Part shown: positions 27,459 through 35,967 of the stretch, piece by piece
How positions within the stretch are numbered: position 1 is the stretch's first letter
Layout of the letters: each line of letters begins with the position of its first letter
Origin: Winogradskyella ouciana
Lineage (GTDB): Bacteria; Bacteroidota; Bacteroidia; Flavobacteriales; Flavobacteriaceae
Assembly: GCF_009709615.1 (NCBI RefSeq)
Contig: NZ_WJYA01000005.1
Span: 310,001-374,000 of the forward strand
DNA: 64,000 nucleotides
Direction: 5' to 3'
The notes under the pieces: generated by a model
The model's database searches: none
Seen by the model: the letters and a program-made list of their open reading frames with translations, nothing else
Told to the model about the DNA's origin: nothing
Made by a program: the position numbers and the translations under genes

Positions 27459-28856
27459 ATGAAAAATCTTAGCAGATTACTTTTTGTTGCAGTGCTTCTT
27501 ATAAGCTTTAGCACTACACATGCTCAAGACAAGAACAATCCATGGGCTCTTACAATTGGAGCAAACGCAGTTGATTTTTACCCTGTGGGAGAAGATTCGC
27601 CTCAAGGAGATTATTTTGACGAATACTTTAATGTAACAGACCATTGGAATATTTATCCTTCACTATCTACGATTTCTGTTTCTAGATATCTTAGTGATGG
27701 TTTTACTTTTACTGCTTCTGGTTCTATAAACAAAATCGACAAATTTGGTACTAATTTTGACCCTTTAACTGGTGAAGAGTCAATAAATAGAGTTGAAGAT
27801 TTAACATATTTTGGAATTGACGGTAGAGTTTCATACAGCCTTATGGATTTAATTAACTCTAACAAATTCGACCCTTATTTAGGTGTTGGTGGTGGTTATT
27901 CATGGTTAGATGATTTAGGTGCCGGAACTCTAAACGGAACTTTAGGTTTCAAATATTGGATTACTGAAAAGTTAGGTTTAGATATTCAATCTACTTACAA
28001 GCACTCTTTTGAGGATGTTTTACCTAAGCATTTCCAACACACAGTTGGTCTTTCTTTTAAGTTTGGTGGTACTGATACTGATAACGATGGTATCTACGAT
28101 CAAGATGATGCTTGTCCTGAAGAAGCTGGTTTAGAAATCTTTAATGGTTGCCCAGATTCAGATAATGATGGTATCCAAGATTCTAAAGATGATTGCCCTA
28201 ACACTGCTGGTTTAGCTGAGTTCAACGGTTGTCCTGATGGTGACGGTGACGGTGTAATGGACAAGGATGATAAGTGTCCTACTGTTGCTGGTTTAAAATC
28301 ATTAATGGGTTGTCCAGATGCTGATGGTGACGGTGTTGCTGATGGTGATGATAACTGTCCTAACGAATCAGGTCCTGCTGCAAACAACGGTTGCCCTTGG
28401 CCAGATACTGATGGTGATGGTATCTTAGACAAAGATGATAAGTGTCCTAACGAAGCTGGTACAGCTGCAAATAACGGTTGTCCAGAAGTTAAGCCAACTG
28501 CAGAAGTGATGGAAGAATTAAATAGTTATGCTAGAACTATTTTATTTAATGTTGGTAAAGCTTCTTTTAGAGAAGAGACTGACCAAGTATTACAAGCAAT
28601 GGTAGCTATCTTTAAGGATTACCCTAGAGCTAACTTTACTATTGAAGGTCATACAGATAGCTCTGGTTCTGCTTCAATGAACCAAGCATTGTCAGAAAGA
28701 CGTGCAAATGCAGTTAGAGATTATTTAATTGCCAATGGAATTGATGCTGACAGATTAGAAGCTAAAGGATTTGGTGAAGATAATCCTATTGCAACCAACA
28801 AAACAAGAGCAGGAAGAAAAGAAAACAGACGTGTAGAAGTTAAGTTGAAAAACTAA
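27459..28856 (+). CDS. OmpA family outer-membrane protein with thrombospondin type 3 repeats
   Basis: A 465-residue protein. It has a signal peptide (residues 1-22, ending near HAQ) and an N-terminal eight-stranded beta-barrel of about 180 residues. Five calcium-binding TSP3 repeats follow (about 207-345), each of the form D-x-D-x-D-G-x-x-D-x-x-D-x-C-P...N-G-C-P. The C-terminal OmpA domain (about 350-465) has ILFNVGKASF, IEGHTDSSGS and NRRVEVKL for binding peptidoglycan. This is the common major OmpA-type porin or anchor of flavobacteria, probably abundant. It is driven by a consensus promoter and closed by a strong terminator. It sits between addA and addB without a functional link that I can see. 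Confidence 0.93.
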   Translation: MKNLSRLLFVAVLLISFSTTHAQDKNNPWALTIGANAVDFYPVGEDSPQGDYFDEYFNVTDHWNIYPSLSTISVSRYLSDGFTFTASGSINKIDKFGTNFDPLTGEESINRVEDLTYFGIDGRVSYSLMDLINSNKFDPYLGVGGGYSWLDDLGAGTLNGTLGFKYWITEKLGLDIQSTYKHSFEDVLPKHFQHTVGLSFKFGGTDTDNDGIYDQDDACPEEAGLEIFNGCPDSDNDGIQDSKDDCPNTAGLAEFNGCPDGDGDGVMDKDDKCPTVAGLKSLMGCPDADGDGVADGDDNCPNESGPAANNGCPWPDTDGDGILDKDDKCPNEAGTAANNGCPEVKPTAEVMEELNSYARTILFNVGKASFREETDQVLQAMVAIFKDYPRANFTIEGHTDSSGSASMNQALSERRANAVRDYLIANGIDADRLEAKGFGEDNPIATNKTRAGRKENRRVEVKLKN

Positions 28857-28880
28857 CTTATACTCTAAAATAGATTTAAA

Positions 28881-28908
28881 AAACGCTCCGAAATTCGGAG
28901 CGTTTTTT
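28881..28908 (+). terminator. Intrinsic terminator after the OmpA gene
   Basis: AAACGCTCCGA (28881-28891) pairs with TCGGAGCGTTT (28895-28905), 3-base loop, followed by more T. It ends about 12 bases before the ATG of addB, so addB must start in this short gap or depend on readthrough. Confidence 0.92.
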
Positions 28909-28919
28909 ATTTTTATATA

Positions 28920-31682
28920 ATGGAAAGTTTTATACAAACGGTATTAGTTAATCTTAAGAAAAAAAACCTTAATCTCGAAGATTTACACTTTATCCTTCCC
29001 AGTAAACGTGCTGGAACTTTTTTAAAACACCAACTATCTTCTGTATTAAACCAACCTATATTTTCTCCTCATATCCTTAGTATTGAAGAATTTGTAGAAG
29101 AATTATCCGGATTAAAGAGTTTACCCAACTCTGAATTGCTTTTTAAATTATACGAAGCTTATAAATCTCTAACTAACAAATCTGAAACCGAATCATTTGA
29201 GTTGTTTTCTAAATGGGCTCAAATCCTATTACAAGACTTTAACGAAATTGATAGGTATCTAGTTGAGCATGAAAAAATATTCGATTACTTAAGCGCCATA
29301 AAGGAATTAGATCATTGGTCACTCGAGTCGCAGCAAACGGACTTAATTAAAAATCATTTAAAATTCTGGAGAAAGTTAAAAGACTATTATTTAGTCTTTA
29401 CAGAAAAGTTGCTCAAATCTAAACAAGGCTACCAAGGTCTTATTTACCGAGAGGCAGCCAACAACCTCGAATATTACATAGAGAATAATACCAACCGAAA
29501 ACACATTTTTTTAGGTTTTAACGCCCTAAACGAATCAGAGTCAAGAATCATACAAGGGTTGCTTCAAAGTGACTTAGCAAATATCTATTGGGATATTGAC
29601 GAAACATTTATTGAGGATAACATTCATGATGCTGGTTTGTTTACCAGGCAGCATAAAAACAACTGGAATTATTTTAAAAAGAACCCTTTTAATTGGATAA
29701 CGACTCACTACAACGAAAAGAAGAATATCAAAGCTGTAGGAATTCCTAAACTTATAGGTCAGGCAAAATATATAGGTCAAATTTTAGATAAGCTAAGTAA
29801 AAATAATGCAAAACTGACTAATGTTGCTGTTGTTTTGGGTGAGGAAAACCTATTAATTCCTGTTATTAATTCTATCCCTAAAACAATAACCGATATTAAT
29901 GTTACTATGGGCTCGCCTTTAAGGTTTGTGCCTTTAGCTTCATTGTTCGAACTATTATTTTCAACCCATAAAAATAATCCTGAAAAGTATTACTATAAAG
30001 ATGTCGTTGATATTATTTCACACCCGTCAATTTATGGCCTATTTCAATTAGAATCAACAAATTACTCAACTGATATTGTAAACCATATTCAAAAAAACAA
30101 CTTAATTTACTTAACGCCATCAAATTTAAAAGGACTTGTTGATGAGCCCAATCAAAACATTATAGGATTATTATTCAATTCTTGGAAAGACAATCCAAAA
30201 ACAGCGTTAGAAAATTGCTCTCAACTTATTTTGGCAATAAAAGATAATCTCACTAAAAATAAACGTCTTAATAACTTAGAATTGGAATATCTCTATCGAT
30301 TCAACACATTATTCAACCAATTATCAGAGCTCAACTCCAATTATAAATATCTTGATTCTGTAAATGCGCTGTATGGCATCTATAAAGAACTTTTAAACAC
30401 AGAAACCTTAGACTTTCAGGGTGAGCCTTTAGAAGGTTTACAGATTATGGGTATGTTAGAATCTCGTGTTTTAGATTTTGAAACTGTAATTATAAGTTCA
30501 GTTAACGAAGGCATTCTTCCGTCTGGGAAGACAAACAATTCATTTATTCCATTTGATGTGAAAATTGAAAACAATTTACCCACTTTTAAAGAAAAAGATG
30601 CCGTTTATACGTATCATTTCTATAGACTACTACAGCGTGCTAAAAATGTCTATATATTATATAATACTGAAGTTGACGCATTAAAGGGAGGTGAAAAAAG
30701 TAGGTTTATTACACAGTTAGAAGTTGAAGGTATTCATGATATTGAACATTCCATTATTTCACCAGAAGTTCCCGCTATTGAAAAAAAGCTAAAACAGATT
30801 ACAAAAACAAATTCCGTACAAGAAAAGCTAAAACAATTATCCTCTAAAGGATTTTCACCATCCTCCTTAACAAATTATATCAGAAACCCTATTGATTTTT
30901 ATTATGAAAAGATTCTTGGTATAAAAGAGTTTGAAGACGTAGAAGAAAACATTGCGGCAAATACCTTAGGTTCTGTTATCCATGATACACTTGAAGATTT
31001 TTACAAACCATTAGAGGGTGAGTTTTTGACCGTGGAGCATCTGAGTACATTTAAAACTAAAACAAAAGCAACGGTCACCAAGCATTTTAAAATTTTATAC
31101 AAGGAAGGTGATTTTTCCAAAGGTAAAAACCTCATTATTTTTGAAATTGCCCAGCGCTATATTTCTAATTTCATTAATTCAGAAATTAAAAATCTAAATA
31201 ACGGTAACCAAATTAAAATAATTGCTATCGAAACAGAGGAAGACGTAGAACTTAAAATTGATGGCTTGGATTTTTCTATTAAACTTACAGGTAAAGTTGA
31301 TAGGATTGATCAGTTTAATGGAGTGACCAGAGTAATCGATTATAAATCTGGAAAGGTTGAGCAAAATAAAGTTGAGATAGTAGATTGGAATGATTTAACC
31401 ACTGATTATGAAAAGTATAGTAAATCCTTTCAGATCTTATGCTATGCCTATATGATGCACCGAAAAAATAAGATACATTTACCTATAGAAGCTGGTATTG
31501 TATCTTTTAAAAATCTAAATGCCGGCTTTTTAAAATTTGGCAAAAAAGAATCGGCTTATAGTAGAACAAAAATTCAAATAATTACAGAGGAAACATTGGC
31601 GAATTTTGAAATTGAACTTAAAAAACTCATCCTAGAGATCTGCAACCCAAATATTGACTTTGTTGAAAAAGAACTAGATTAA
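28920..31682 (+). CDS. AddB-like subunit, PD-(D/E)XK nuclease family protein
   Basis: A 920-residue protein. The N-terminus (FIQTVLVNLKKKNL, LHFILPSKRAGTFLKHQL) aligns by pattern to AddB just after the place where its Walker A should be, and no GxGKT occurs, so this subunit probably has no ATPase. The middle is an inactivated helicase fold (MGMLESRVLDFETVIISSVNEG). The C-terminal RecB-type nuclease has LGSVIHDTLEDFY, LTGKVDRIDQF and RVIDYKSGKV (D-x-K core). The four cysteines that make the Fe-S staple in Firmicutes AddB are missing: the first position reads YIRNPIDFYY and no C-x2-C-x5-C ends the protein. With AddA it should resect broken DNA ends. Confidence 0.82.
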   Translation: MESFIQTVLVNLKKKNLNLEDLHFILPSKRAGTFLKHQLSSVLNQPIFSPHILSIEEFVEELSGLKSLPNSELLFKLYEAYKSLTNKSETESFELFSKWAQILLQDFNEIDRYLVEHEKIFDYLSAIKELDHWSLESQQTDLIKNHLKFWRKLKDYYLVFTEKLLKSKQGYQGLIYREAANNLEYYIENNTNRKHIFLGFNALNESESRIIQGLLQSDLANIYWDIDETFIEDNIHDAGLFTRQHKNNWNYFKKNPFNWITTHYNEKKNIKAVGIPKLIGQAKYIGQILDKLSKNNAKLTNVAVVLGEENLLIPVINSIPKTITDINVTMGSPLRFVPLASLFELLFSTHKNNPEKYYYKDVVDIISHPSIYGLFQLESTNYSTDIVNHIQKNNLIYLTPSNLKGLVDEPNQNIIGLLFNSWKDNPKTALENCSQLILAIKDNLTKNKRLNNLELEYLYRFNTLFNQLSELNSNYKYLDSVNALYGIYKELLNTETLDFQGEPLEGLQIMGMLESRVLDFETVIISSVNEGILPSGKTNNSFIPFDVKIENNLPTFKEKDAVYTYHFYRLLQRAKNVYILYNTEVDALKGGEKSRFITQLEVEGIHDIEHSIISPEVPAIEKKLKQITKTNSVQEKLKQLSSKGFSPSSLTNYIRNPIDFYYEKILGIKEFEDVEENIAANTLGSVIHDTLEDFYKPLEGEFLTVEHLSTFKTKTKATVTKHFKILYKEGDFSKGKNLIIFEIAQRYISNFINSEIKNLNNGNQIKIIAIETEEDVELKIDGLDFSIKLTGKVDRIDQFNGVTRVIDYKSGKVEQNKVEIVDWNDLTTDYEKYSKSFQILCYAYMMHRKNKIHLPIEAGIVSFKNLNAGFLKFGKKESAYSRTKIQIITEETLANFEIELKKLILEICNPNIDFVEKELD

Positions 31683-32521
31683 TGATCATCAATAAAAATA
31701 TAGTTATTGAAAGAAGTGGCAAAAAGCCAATTCTTTTAGACTCGTTTTATCCTGAATCAAAAGAAAATCAACCTATAATAATCTTTTGTCATGGTTATAA
31801 AGGCTTTAAGGATTGGGGAGCTTGGAATTTAATGGCAAAATCTATTGCTGAAGCAGGTTTTTGTTTTATAAAATTCAATTTTTCACATAATGGTGGCACC
31901 ATGGAAAATCCAATAGATTTTCCAGATTTAGAGGCCTTCGGGAATAACAATTATACTAAGGAACTTGATGATTTAAACGATGTTCTCAACTGGACTCAAA
32001 ACCATTTCAAAAACAATAAATGGGTAAACACATCTCAAATCTGTTTAATTGGCCATAGTCGTGGTGGTGGTATTGCCATAATAAAAGCCTCAGAAGACGA
32101 AAGAATTTCAAAACTTATCACTTTGGCCAGTGTCAGTGATTTTGGCACCAGGACTTATACTGTTGGTAATCTTGAAGAGTGGAAAAAAAATGGTGTAAAG
32201 TATGTTCTCAATGGTAGAACCAAGCAACAAATGCCACACTATTATCAATTCTATGAAGATTTTAAAGCTAATGAAAAGCGACTTCATATAGAACCAGTCG
32301 AAAAACAACTTAAAATACCACATCTCATTATTCATGGAGATAACGACACTTCAGTAAAGGTTGATGAAGCCTATTCACTACATCAATGGAATCCCGACAG
32401 TATACTCAAAATAATTGAAGGTGCTGACCATGTATTCAACACCAAGCATCCTTGGGAGCAAGAAAATCTTTCACCCGAACTCAAAATTGTAACTGATTCA
32501 ATAATTGACTTTTTGAAATAA
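31682..32521 (+). CDS. Alpha/beta hydrolase (dienelactone hydrolase-like)
   Basis: A 279-residue cytoplasmic hydrolase. The nucleophile elbow is GHSRGGG with Ser near residue 124; the oxyanion loop is FCHGYKGFKDWGAW; the acid and base are D in IIHGDNDTSV and H in EGADHVFNTKHPW. This resembles the esterase/peptidase-like hydrolases of Bacteroidota whose substrates are unknown. It overlaps addB by one base (TAATG), so it is translated from the same message, but a role in recombination is not implied. A two-way terminator and a tRNA gene on the other strand follow. Confidence 0.85.
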   Translation: MIINKNIVIERSGKKPILLDSFYPESKENQPIIIFCHGYKGFKDWGAWNLMAKSIAEAGFCFIKFNFSHNGGTMENPIDFPDLEAFGNNNYTKELDDLNDVLNWTQNHFKNNKWVNTSQICLIGHSRGGGIAIIKASEDERISKLITLASVSDFGTRTYTVGNLEEWKKNGVKYVLNGRTKQQMPHYYQFYEDFKANEKRLHIEPVEKQLKIPHLIIHGDNDTSVKVDEAYSLHQWNPDSILKIIEGADHVFNTKHPWEQENLSPELKIVTDSIIDFLK

Positions 32522-32556
32522 AAAACTCGCCGTAGTTTAAAACTATGGCGAGTTTT
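32520..32556. terminator. Bidirectional terminator between the hydrolase gene and tRNA-Ala
   Basis: Bases 32525-32537 pair with 32541-32553 through 13 bp with one G/T wobble, around a 3-base loop. On the minus strand the stem is followed by at least six T, giving a good terminator for the tRNA; on the plus strand four T follow. Confidence 0.85.
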
Positions 32557-32557
32557 G

Positions 32558-32631
32558 TGGAGCATATCGGAGTCGAACCGATGACCTCTACGCTGCCAGC
32601 GTAGCGCTCTAGCCAGCTGAGCTAATGCCCC
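32558..32631 (-). tRNA. tRNA-Ala (anticodon GGC)
   Basis: A 74-base cloverleaf on the minus strand. The acceptor stem GGGGCAT pairs with ATGCTCC (one G-U) and the discriminator base is A. The D arm is AGCTCAGCTGGCTAGAGC. The anticodon stem CTACG/CGTAG holds loop CTGGCAG, so the anticodon is GGC, reading GCC and GCU. The T arm has GGTTCGACTCC. The 3' CCA is not encoded in full (CAA follows). It stands alone with a terminator directly downstream. Confidence 0.96.
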
Positions 32632-32734
32632 AAACAAAAATATTTAATATGTAAAAATACAAATTCCAACATTGCCGTATTACCGTCTTCAACCACTGGA
32701 ATGAAATTTCATTTCGTGACGTGAATATAGTTTT

Positions 32735-33532
32735 TTATTTTAATCCGCTCAATACCAAAACTGGCATTTTAGAACTGTGAAAGTCTTTTTTCAAAATAGT
32801 GTCGTCTTCCCAAAGCTTATTAAAAAACCCTCTTTTTCTTCGCACTACACATAATAAATCCGGATAATCAGATTTGTAATGTTCTAAAACTGCCTGAAAC
32901 GTTGTTGGACTCTCGGCAAACTTAATATTTGTTACCAAGTCTTTCAACTCATCATTAAGTTCAAAATCAGCCTCAACATGATATGGAGTTTTTACTAAAA
33001 GAATATTAACAACTGCCTTAAAATGATTCTTTATATTCAGCAAGGGCCTTAAAACGCCTTCCTTTTTGGTAATGGCAGATTTAACGGCCATCAAGATTTT
33101 CACTATAGGCTTATAAGTATACCCTTCTGGCACAATCAAGGCTGGTATTTGTGTCTGTTTAATGATTTTGCCTGAGGTTTTGCCCAAATACACTTCGTCT
33201 TTTATAGAATTGGTACGAGGTTCTAAAATAATTAGGTCAACATCGAGTGCTTCACAAACTTTTTCTAGAGTATCCACAAGTTTTCCCTTAAAGGTTTTGG
33301 TATGCACCTCCACGCCTTTGGTATCAACCGAAGCCACATGATCTTTCAAAAACTGTTTCGATTCACGTTCTATTATATGATCGACCTTTATCATGGTTCC
33401 TGCTTTGGTGTAAACATTATATATTTGAACCACATAAAGTTTGGCGCCAAAAGCTTTGGCAAAATCAATAGCATATTGTAAATGCGATTTTGCGTTTTTT
33501 GAGGATCCAACAGGAACTAGTATTGTTTTCAT
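32735..33532 (-). CDS. Universal stress protein with two tandem Usp domains
   Basis: A 265-residue protein if started at the ATG at 33530-33532 (MKTILVPVGSSKNAKSHLQYA), the standard Usp beginning; an upstream in-frame ATG adds seven residues and is less likely. Residues 1-140 form a Usp domain (KTILVPVGSS, DLIILEPRTNS, TQIPALIVPEG). Residues 145-265 form a weaker second one (KILMAVKSAI, DLLCVVRRKRG, SSKMPVLVLSG). The ATP-binding G-2x-G-9x-G(S/T) motif is not clear in either half, so nucleotide binding is uncertain. It is divergent from a GNAT gene with only 36 bp between starts. Confidence 0.85.
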   Translation of the reverse strand: MKTILVPVGSSKNAKSHLQYAIDFAKAFGAKLYVVQIYNVYTKAGTMIKVDHIIERESKQFLKDHVASVDTKGVEVHTKTFKGKLVDTLEKVCEALDVDLIILEPRTNSIKDEVYLGKTSGKIIKQTQIPALIVPEGYTYKPIVKILMAVKSAITKKEGVLRPLLNIKNHFKAVVNILLVKTPYHVEADFELNDELKDLVTNIKFAESPTTFQAVLEHYKSDYPDLLCVVRRKRGFFNKLWEDDTILKKDFHSSKMPVLVLSGLK

Positions 33533-33538
33533 CAGACA

Positions 33539-33552
33539 TGCATTTAAATGCA
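33539..33552. promoter_or_regulatory. 14-bp perfect palindrome in the Usp-GNAT divergent gap
   Basis: TGCATTTAAATGCA fills much of the 36-bp gap between the two start codons. It could be an operator acting on both genes. Palindromes of this length are expected a few times by chance in 64 kb, so the position rather than the match makes it notable. Confidence 0.3.
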
Positions 33553-33568
33553 AAAGTAAACATTATAA

Positions 33569-34069
33569 ATGATTCGAAAAGGTAGTTTAGAAGATATAGA
33601 CAGTATAATGAATTTAACCAAGGCTTGTGCTAAGGCCATGATTGCCAATGGTATTTATCAATGGAATGAGCACTACCCCAAGCCATCTGCATTTATAAAT
33701 GATGTAAAGCGAAACGAACTGTATGTTCTAGAAATTGACAACCAGGTAAAAGGCACAATTGTAATTTCTTCATTTATGGATAACGAATATATCCCTATTA
33801 AATGGTTGACTAAAAATGACAACAATATCTATATCCATCGCTTAGCTATTCATCCAGATATACAAGGGCAAGGCTACGCGCAGCAATTAATGGACTTTGC
33901 AGAACGCTATGCTATAGAAAATGGCTATAGTTCTATTCGATTAGATACGTTCTCGCAGAACAAAAGAAATCAAAAGTTTTACGAACTTCGCGGCTATAAA
34001 AGATTCGGAGATATTTACTTTCCGAAACAAAGTGAATTTCCGTTTCATTGTTATGAGTTAGTCCTTTGA
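33569..34069 (+). CDS. GNAT family N-acetyltransferase
   Basis: A 166-residue acetyl-CoA dependent transferase. The motif A region is IYIHRLAIHPDIQGQGYAQQL, with the Q-x-x-G-x-G/A CoA-pyrophosphate loop (QGQGYA), followed by motif B (SIRLDTFSQNKRNQKFYELRGYKRFG). The substrate is unknown. The stop codon overlaps the TTG start of the MATE gene (TTGA), so the two are translationally coupled; this hints at a shared small-molecule detoxification or tolerance role, which is inference only. Confidence 0.88.
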   Translation: MIRKGSLEDIDSIMNLTKACAKAMIANGIYQWNEHYPKPSAFINDVKRNELYVLEIDNQVKGTIVISSFMDNEYIPIKWLTKNDNNIYIHRLAIHPDIQGQGYAQQLMDFAERYAIENGYSSIRLDTFSQNKRNQKFYELRGYKRFGDIYFPKQSEFPFHCYELVL

Positions 34070-35400
34070 GTGCAGCAATCACATTAAAACAAATCAATAA
34101 ACTTGCTATACCAGCATTAATTTCTGGTGTGTCTGAGCCTATATTGTCTTTAACCGACGCAGCAATTATTGGTAATATGGATTACAATGCCACAGAATCT
34201 CTAGCTGCTGTTGGTATTGTTACTACATTCTTGTCTATGCTCATTTGGGTTTTAGGACAAACACGCAGTGCCATTTCATCCATTGTATCACAATATTTAG
34301 GTGCTGATAAATTGAGTGAAGTTAAAAACCTTCCCGCTCAAGCTATCTTCTTAATTACCTCTTTAAGTATACTCATCATATTGGTCACATTTCCCTTTGC
34401 AGCTCAAATTTTCAAATTGTATAATGCATCAGGCCCAATTTTAGATTTGAGTGTAGATTACTATCAAATACGTGTTTTTGGTTTTCCGTTTACCTTATTT
34501 ACCATTGCAGTTTTTGGCACATTTAGAGGATTGCAAAACACATACTATCCTATGTTAATAGCCATTACAGGTGCAGTTGCTAATATCATCCTAGATATTG
34601 TTTTTGTATATGGTATAGAGGGTGTAATTCCTGCTATGCACATAAAGGGTGCAGCTTATGCCAGTGTATTGGCACAAATCATAATGGCTGTTCTTTCTGC
34701 ATTTTATATCCTTAAAAAAACTGATATTCCGTTGTTGGTGAAATTTCCATTTAATCCAGAGATAAAGCGATTTGTATTGATGATACTCAATTTATTTATC
34801 AGAACTATTGCTCTTAACATTGCCTTATATTTTGGAACCAGTTATGCCACAAAGTATGGTACTACATATATTGCCGCTTATACCATTGCCATTAACCTAT
34901 GGTTTTTAGGGGCTTTTTTAATAGATGGTTATGCTAGTGCTGGTAATATTTTATCAGGCAAACTATTTGGTGCAAAACAGTATAAAACACTTTTAGACCT
35001 CAGTAATAAGCTTATTAAATATGGCATTATTGTAGGCTTGGTCATTGCTTTGGCTGGTGCTCTTATGTATTACCCAATAGGTAACATATTTACCGACGAT
35101 AAAGCGGTTTTAGATGAGTTCTACAGTACCTTTTGGATTATATTGGCCATGCAACCCTTATGTGCTTTAGCATTTATCTTTGATGGTGTTTTTAAAGGTT
35201 TAGGAAAGATGCGCTATCTTAGAAATGTACTCTTGTTTTCGACCCTTTTGGTATTTGTCCCGGTAATTTTCATTACGGATGAACTAAACTACAAATTATT
35301 CGGAGTCTTCACTGCTTTTACACTTTGGATTATTGCAAGAGGACTGCCTTTAATCATAAAATTCAGAAAAACATTTAAACCACTAGTTCAAAACGCTTAA
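34066..35400 (+). CDS. MATE family efflux transporter
   Basis: A 444-residue inner-membrane protein with about 12 hydrophobic segments, arranged as two repeats of six as in MATE/DinF carriers. The start is the TTG at 34066 (SAAITLKQINKLAIPALISG); this places it in a 4-base overlap with the GNAT stop. PALISGVSEPILSLTDAAIIG and LGQTRSAISSIVSQYLGA are typical first-repeat elements, and FGTFRGLQNTYYPMLIAI and FDGVFKGLGKMRYLRN are the equivalent loop motifs in each half. It exchanges Na+ or H+ for organic cations or drugs; the substrate is not predictable. Confidence 0.92.
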   Translation: MSAAITLKQINKLAIPALISGVSEPILSLTDAAIIGNMDYNATESLAAVGIVTTFLSMLIWVLGQTRSAISSIVSQYLGADKLSEVKNLPAQAIFLITSLSILIILVTFPFAAQIFKLYNASGPILDLSVDYYQIRVFGFPFTLFTIAVFGTFRGLQNTYYPMLIAITGAVANIILDIVFVYGIEGVIPAMHIKGAAYASVLAQIIMAVLSAFYILKKTDIPLLVKFPFNPEIKRFVLMILNLFIRTIALNIALYFGTSYATKYGTTYIAAYTIAINLWFLGAFLIDGYASAGNILSGKLFGAKQYKTLLDLSNKLIKYGIIVGLVIALAGALMYYPIGNIFTDDKAVLDEFYSTFWIILAMQPLCALAFIFDGVFKGLGKMRYLRNVLLFSTLLVFVPVIFITDELNYKLFGVFTAFTLWIIARGLPLIIKFRKTFKPLVQNA

Positions 35401-35434
35401 ATTTACTGCATCAAAAATGTAAACATTAGCAACT

Positions 35435-35515
35435 ATGATGGGAAACATGCTTTTTTTAATTCTTGCAATCGTTTTGATAATTGTATATTTTGTTAATAGA
35501 AATAAAAGACGTTAA
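35435..35515 (+). CDS. Small membrane protein, 26 residues (not previously named by me)
   Basis: An ATG-started ORF of 26 codons in the MATE-queD gap. Residues 5-20 are an unbroken hydrophobic stretch of Leu, Ile, Val, Ala, Phe and Tyr, followed by the basic tail NRNKRR. That is the layout of a single-pass small membrane protein with the C-terminus inside. Its TAA overlaps the ATG of queD by one base (TAATG), as expected for coupled genes. A second ATG one codon later is possible. Real coding is supported by layout and coupling only. Confidence 0.45.
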   Translation: MMGNMLFLILAIVLIIVYFVNRNKRR

Positions 35516-35967
35516 TGAGTAACATACGCATAACAAAGCAATTTTCTTTTGAAACTGGCCATGCACTCTACGGCTATGACGGCAAATGTAAAAACGTACA
35601 TGGTCATAGTTACAAATTGGATGTGACCGTTATTGGCGAGCCTATTTCAGACACTTCTCATGTAAAATATGGGATGGTCATTGATTTTAGTGACTTAAAA
35701 AAAATTGTGAAAGAAGAAATTGTTGAAGTGTTCGACCATGCAACCGTATTTAATAAAAATACACCACATGTGGAATTGGCAAAGGAATTGGAAGACAGAG
35801 GTCACAACGTACTCCTTGTAAATTATCAACCGACCAGTGAAATGATGGTGATTGATTTTGCCGAAAAAATAAAGCAACGCTTACCCAATAATATCAAACT
35901 GCATTCTCTAAAATTACAAGAAACAGCGACCAGCTTTGCAGAATGGTACGCTTCGGATAATGAATAA
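35515..35967 (+). CDS. queD: 6-carboxy-5,6,7,8-tetrahydropterin synthase (QueD/PTPS family)
   Basis: A 150-residue enzyme converting dihydroneopterin triphosphate to 6-carboxytetrahydropterin in queuosine synthesis. The zinc ligands are H16 (FETGHALYG) and H29 and H31 (NVHGHSYKL); C25 lies in the catalytic Cys position. FDHATVFN and PTSEMMVIDFAEKI complete the family pattern. It is longer than E. coli QueD (about 120 residues) owing to an insertion after GEPI. It overlaps the small ORF upstream and lpxH downstream, so it belongs to a tight plus-strand run. Confidence 0.9.
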   Translation: MSNIRITKQFSFETGHALYGYDGKCKNVHGHSYKLDVTVIGEPISDTSHVKYGMVIDFSDLKKIVKEEIVEVFDHATVFNKNTPHVELAKELEDRGHNVLLVNYQPTSEMMVIDFAEKIKQRLPNNIKLHSLKLQETATSFAEWYASDNE

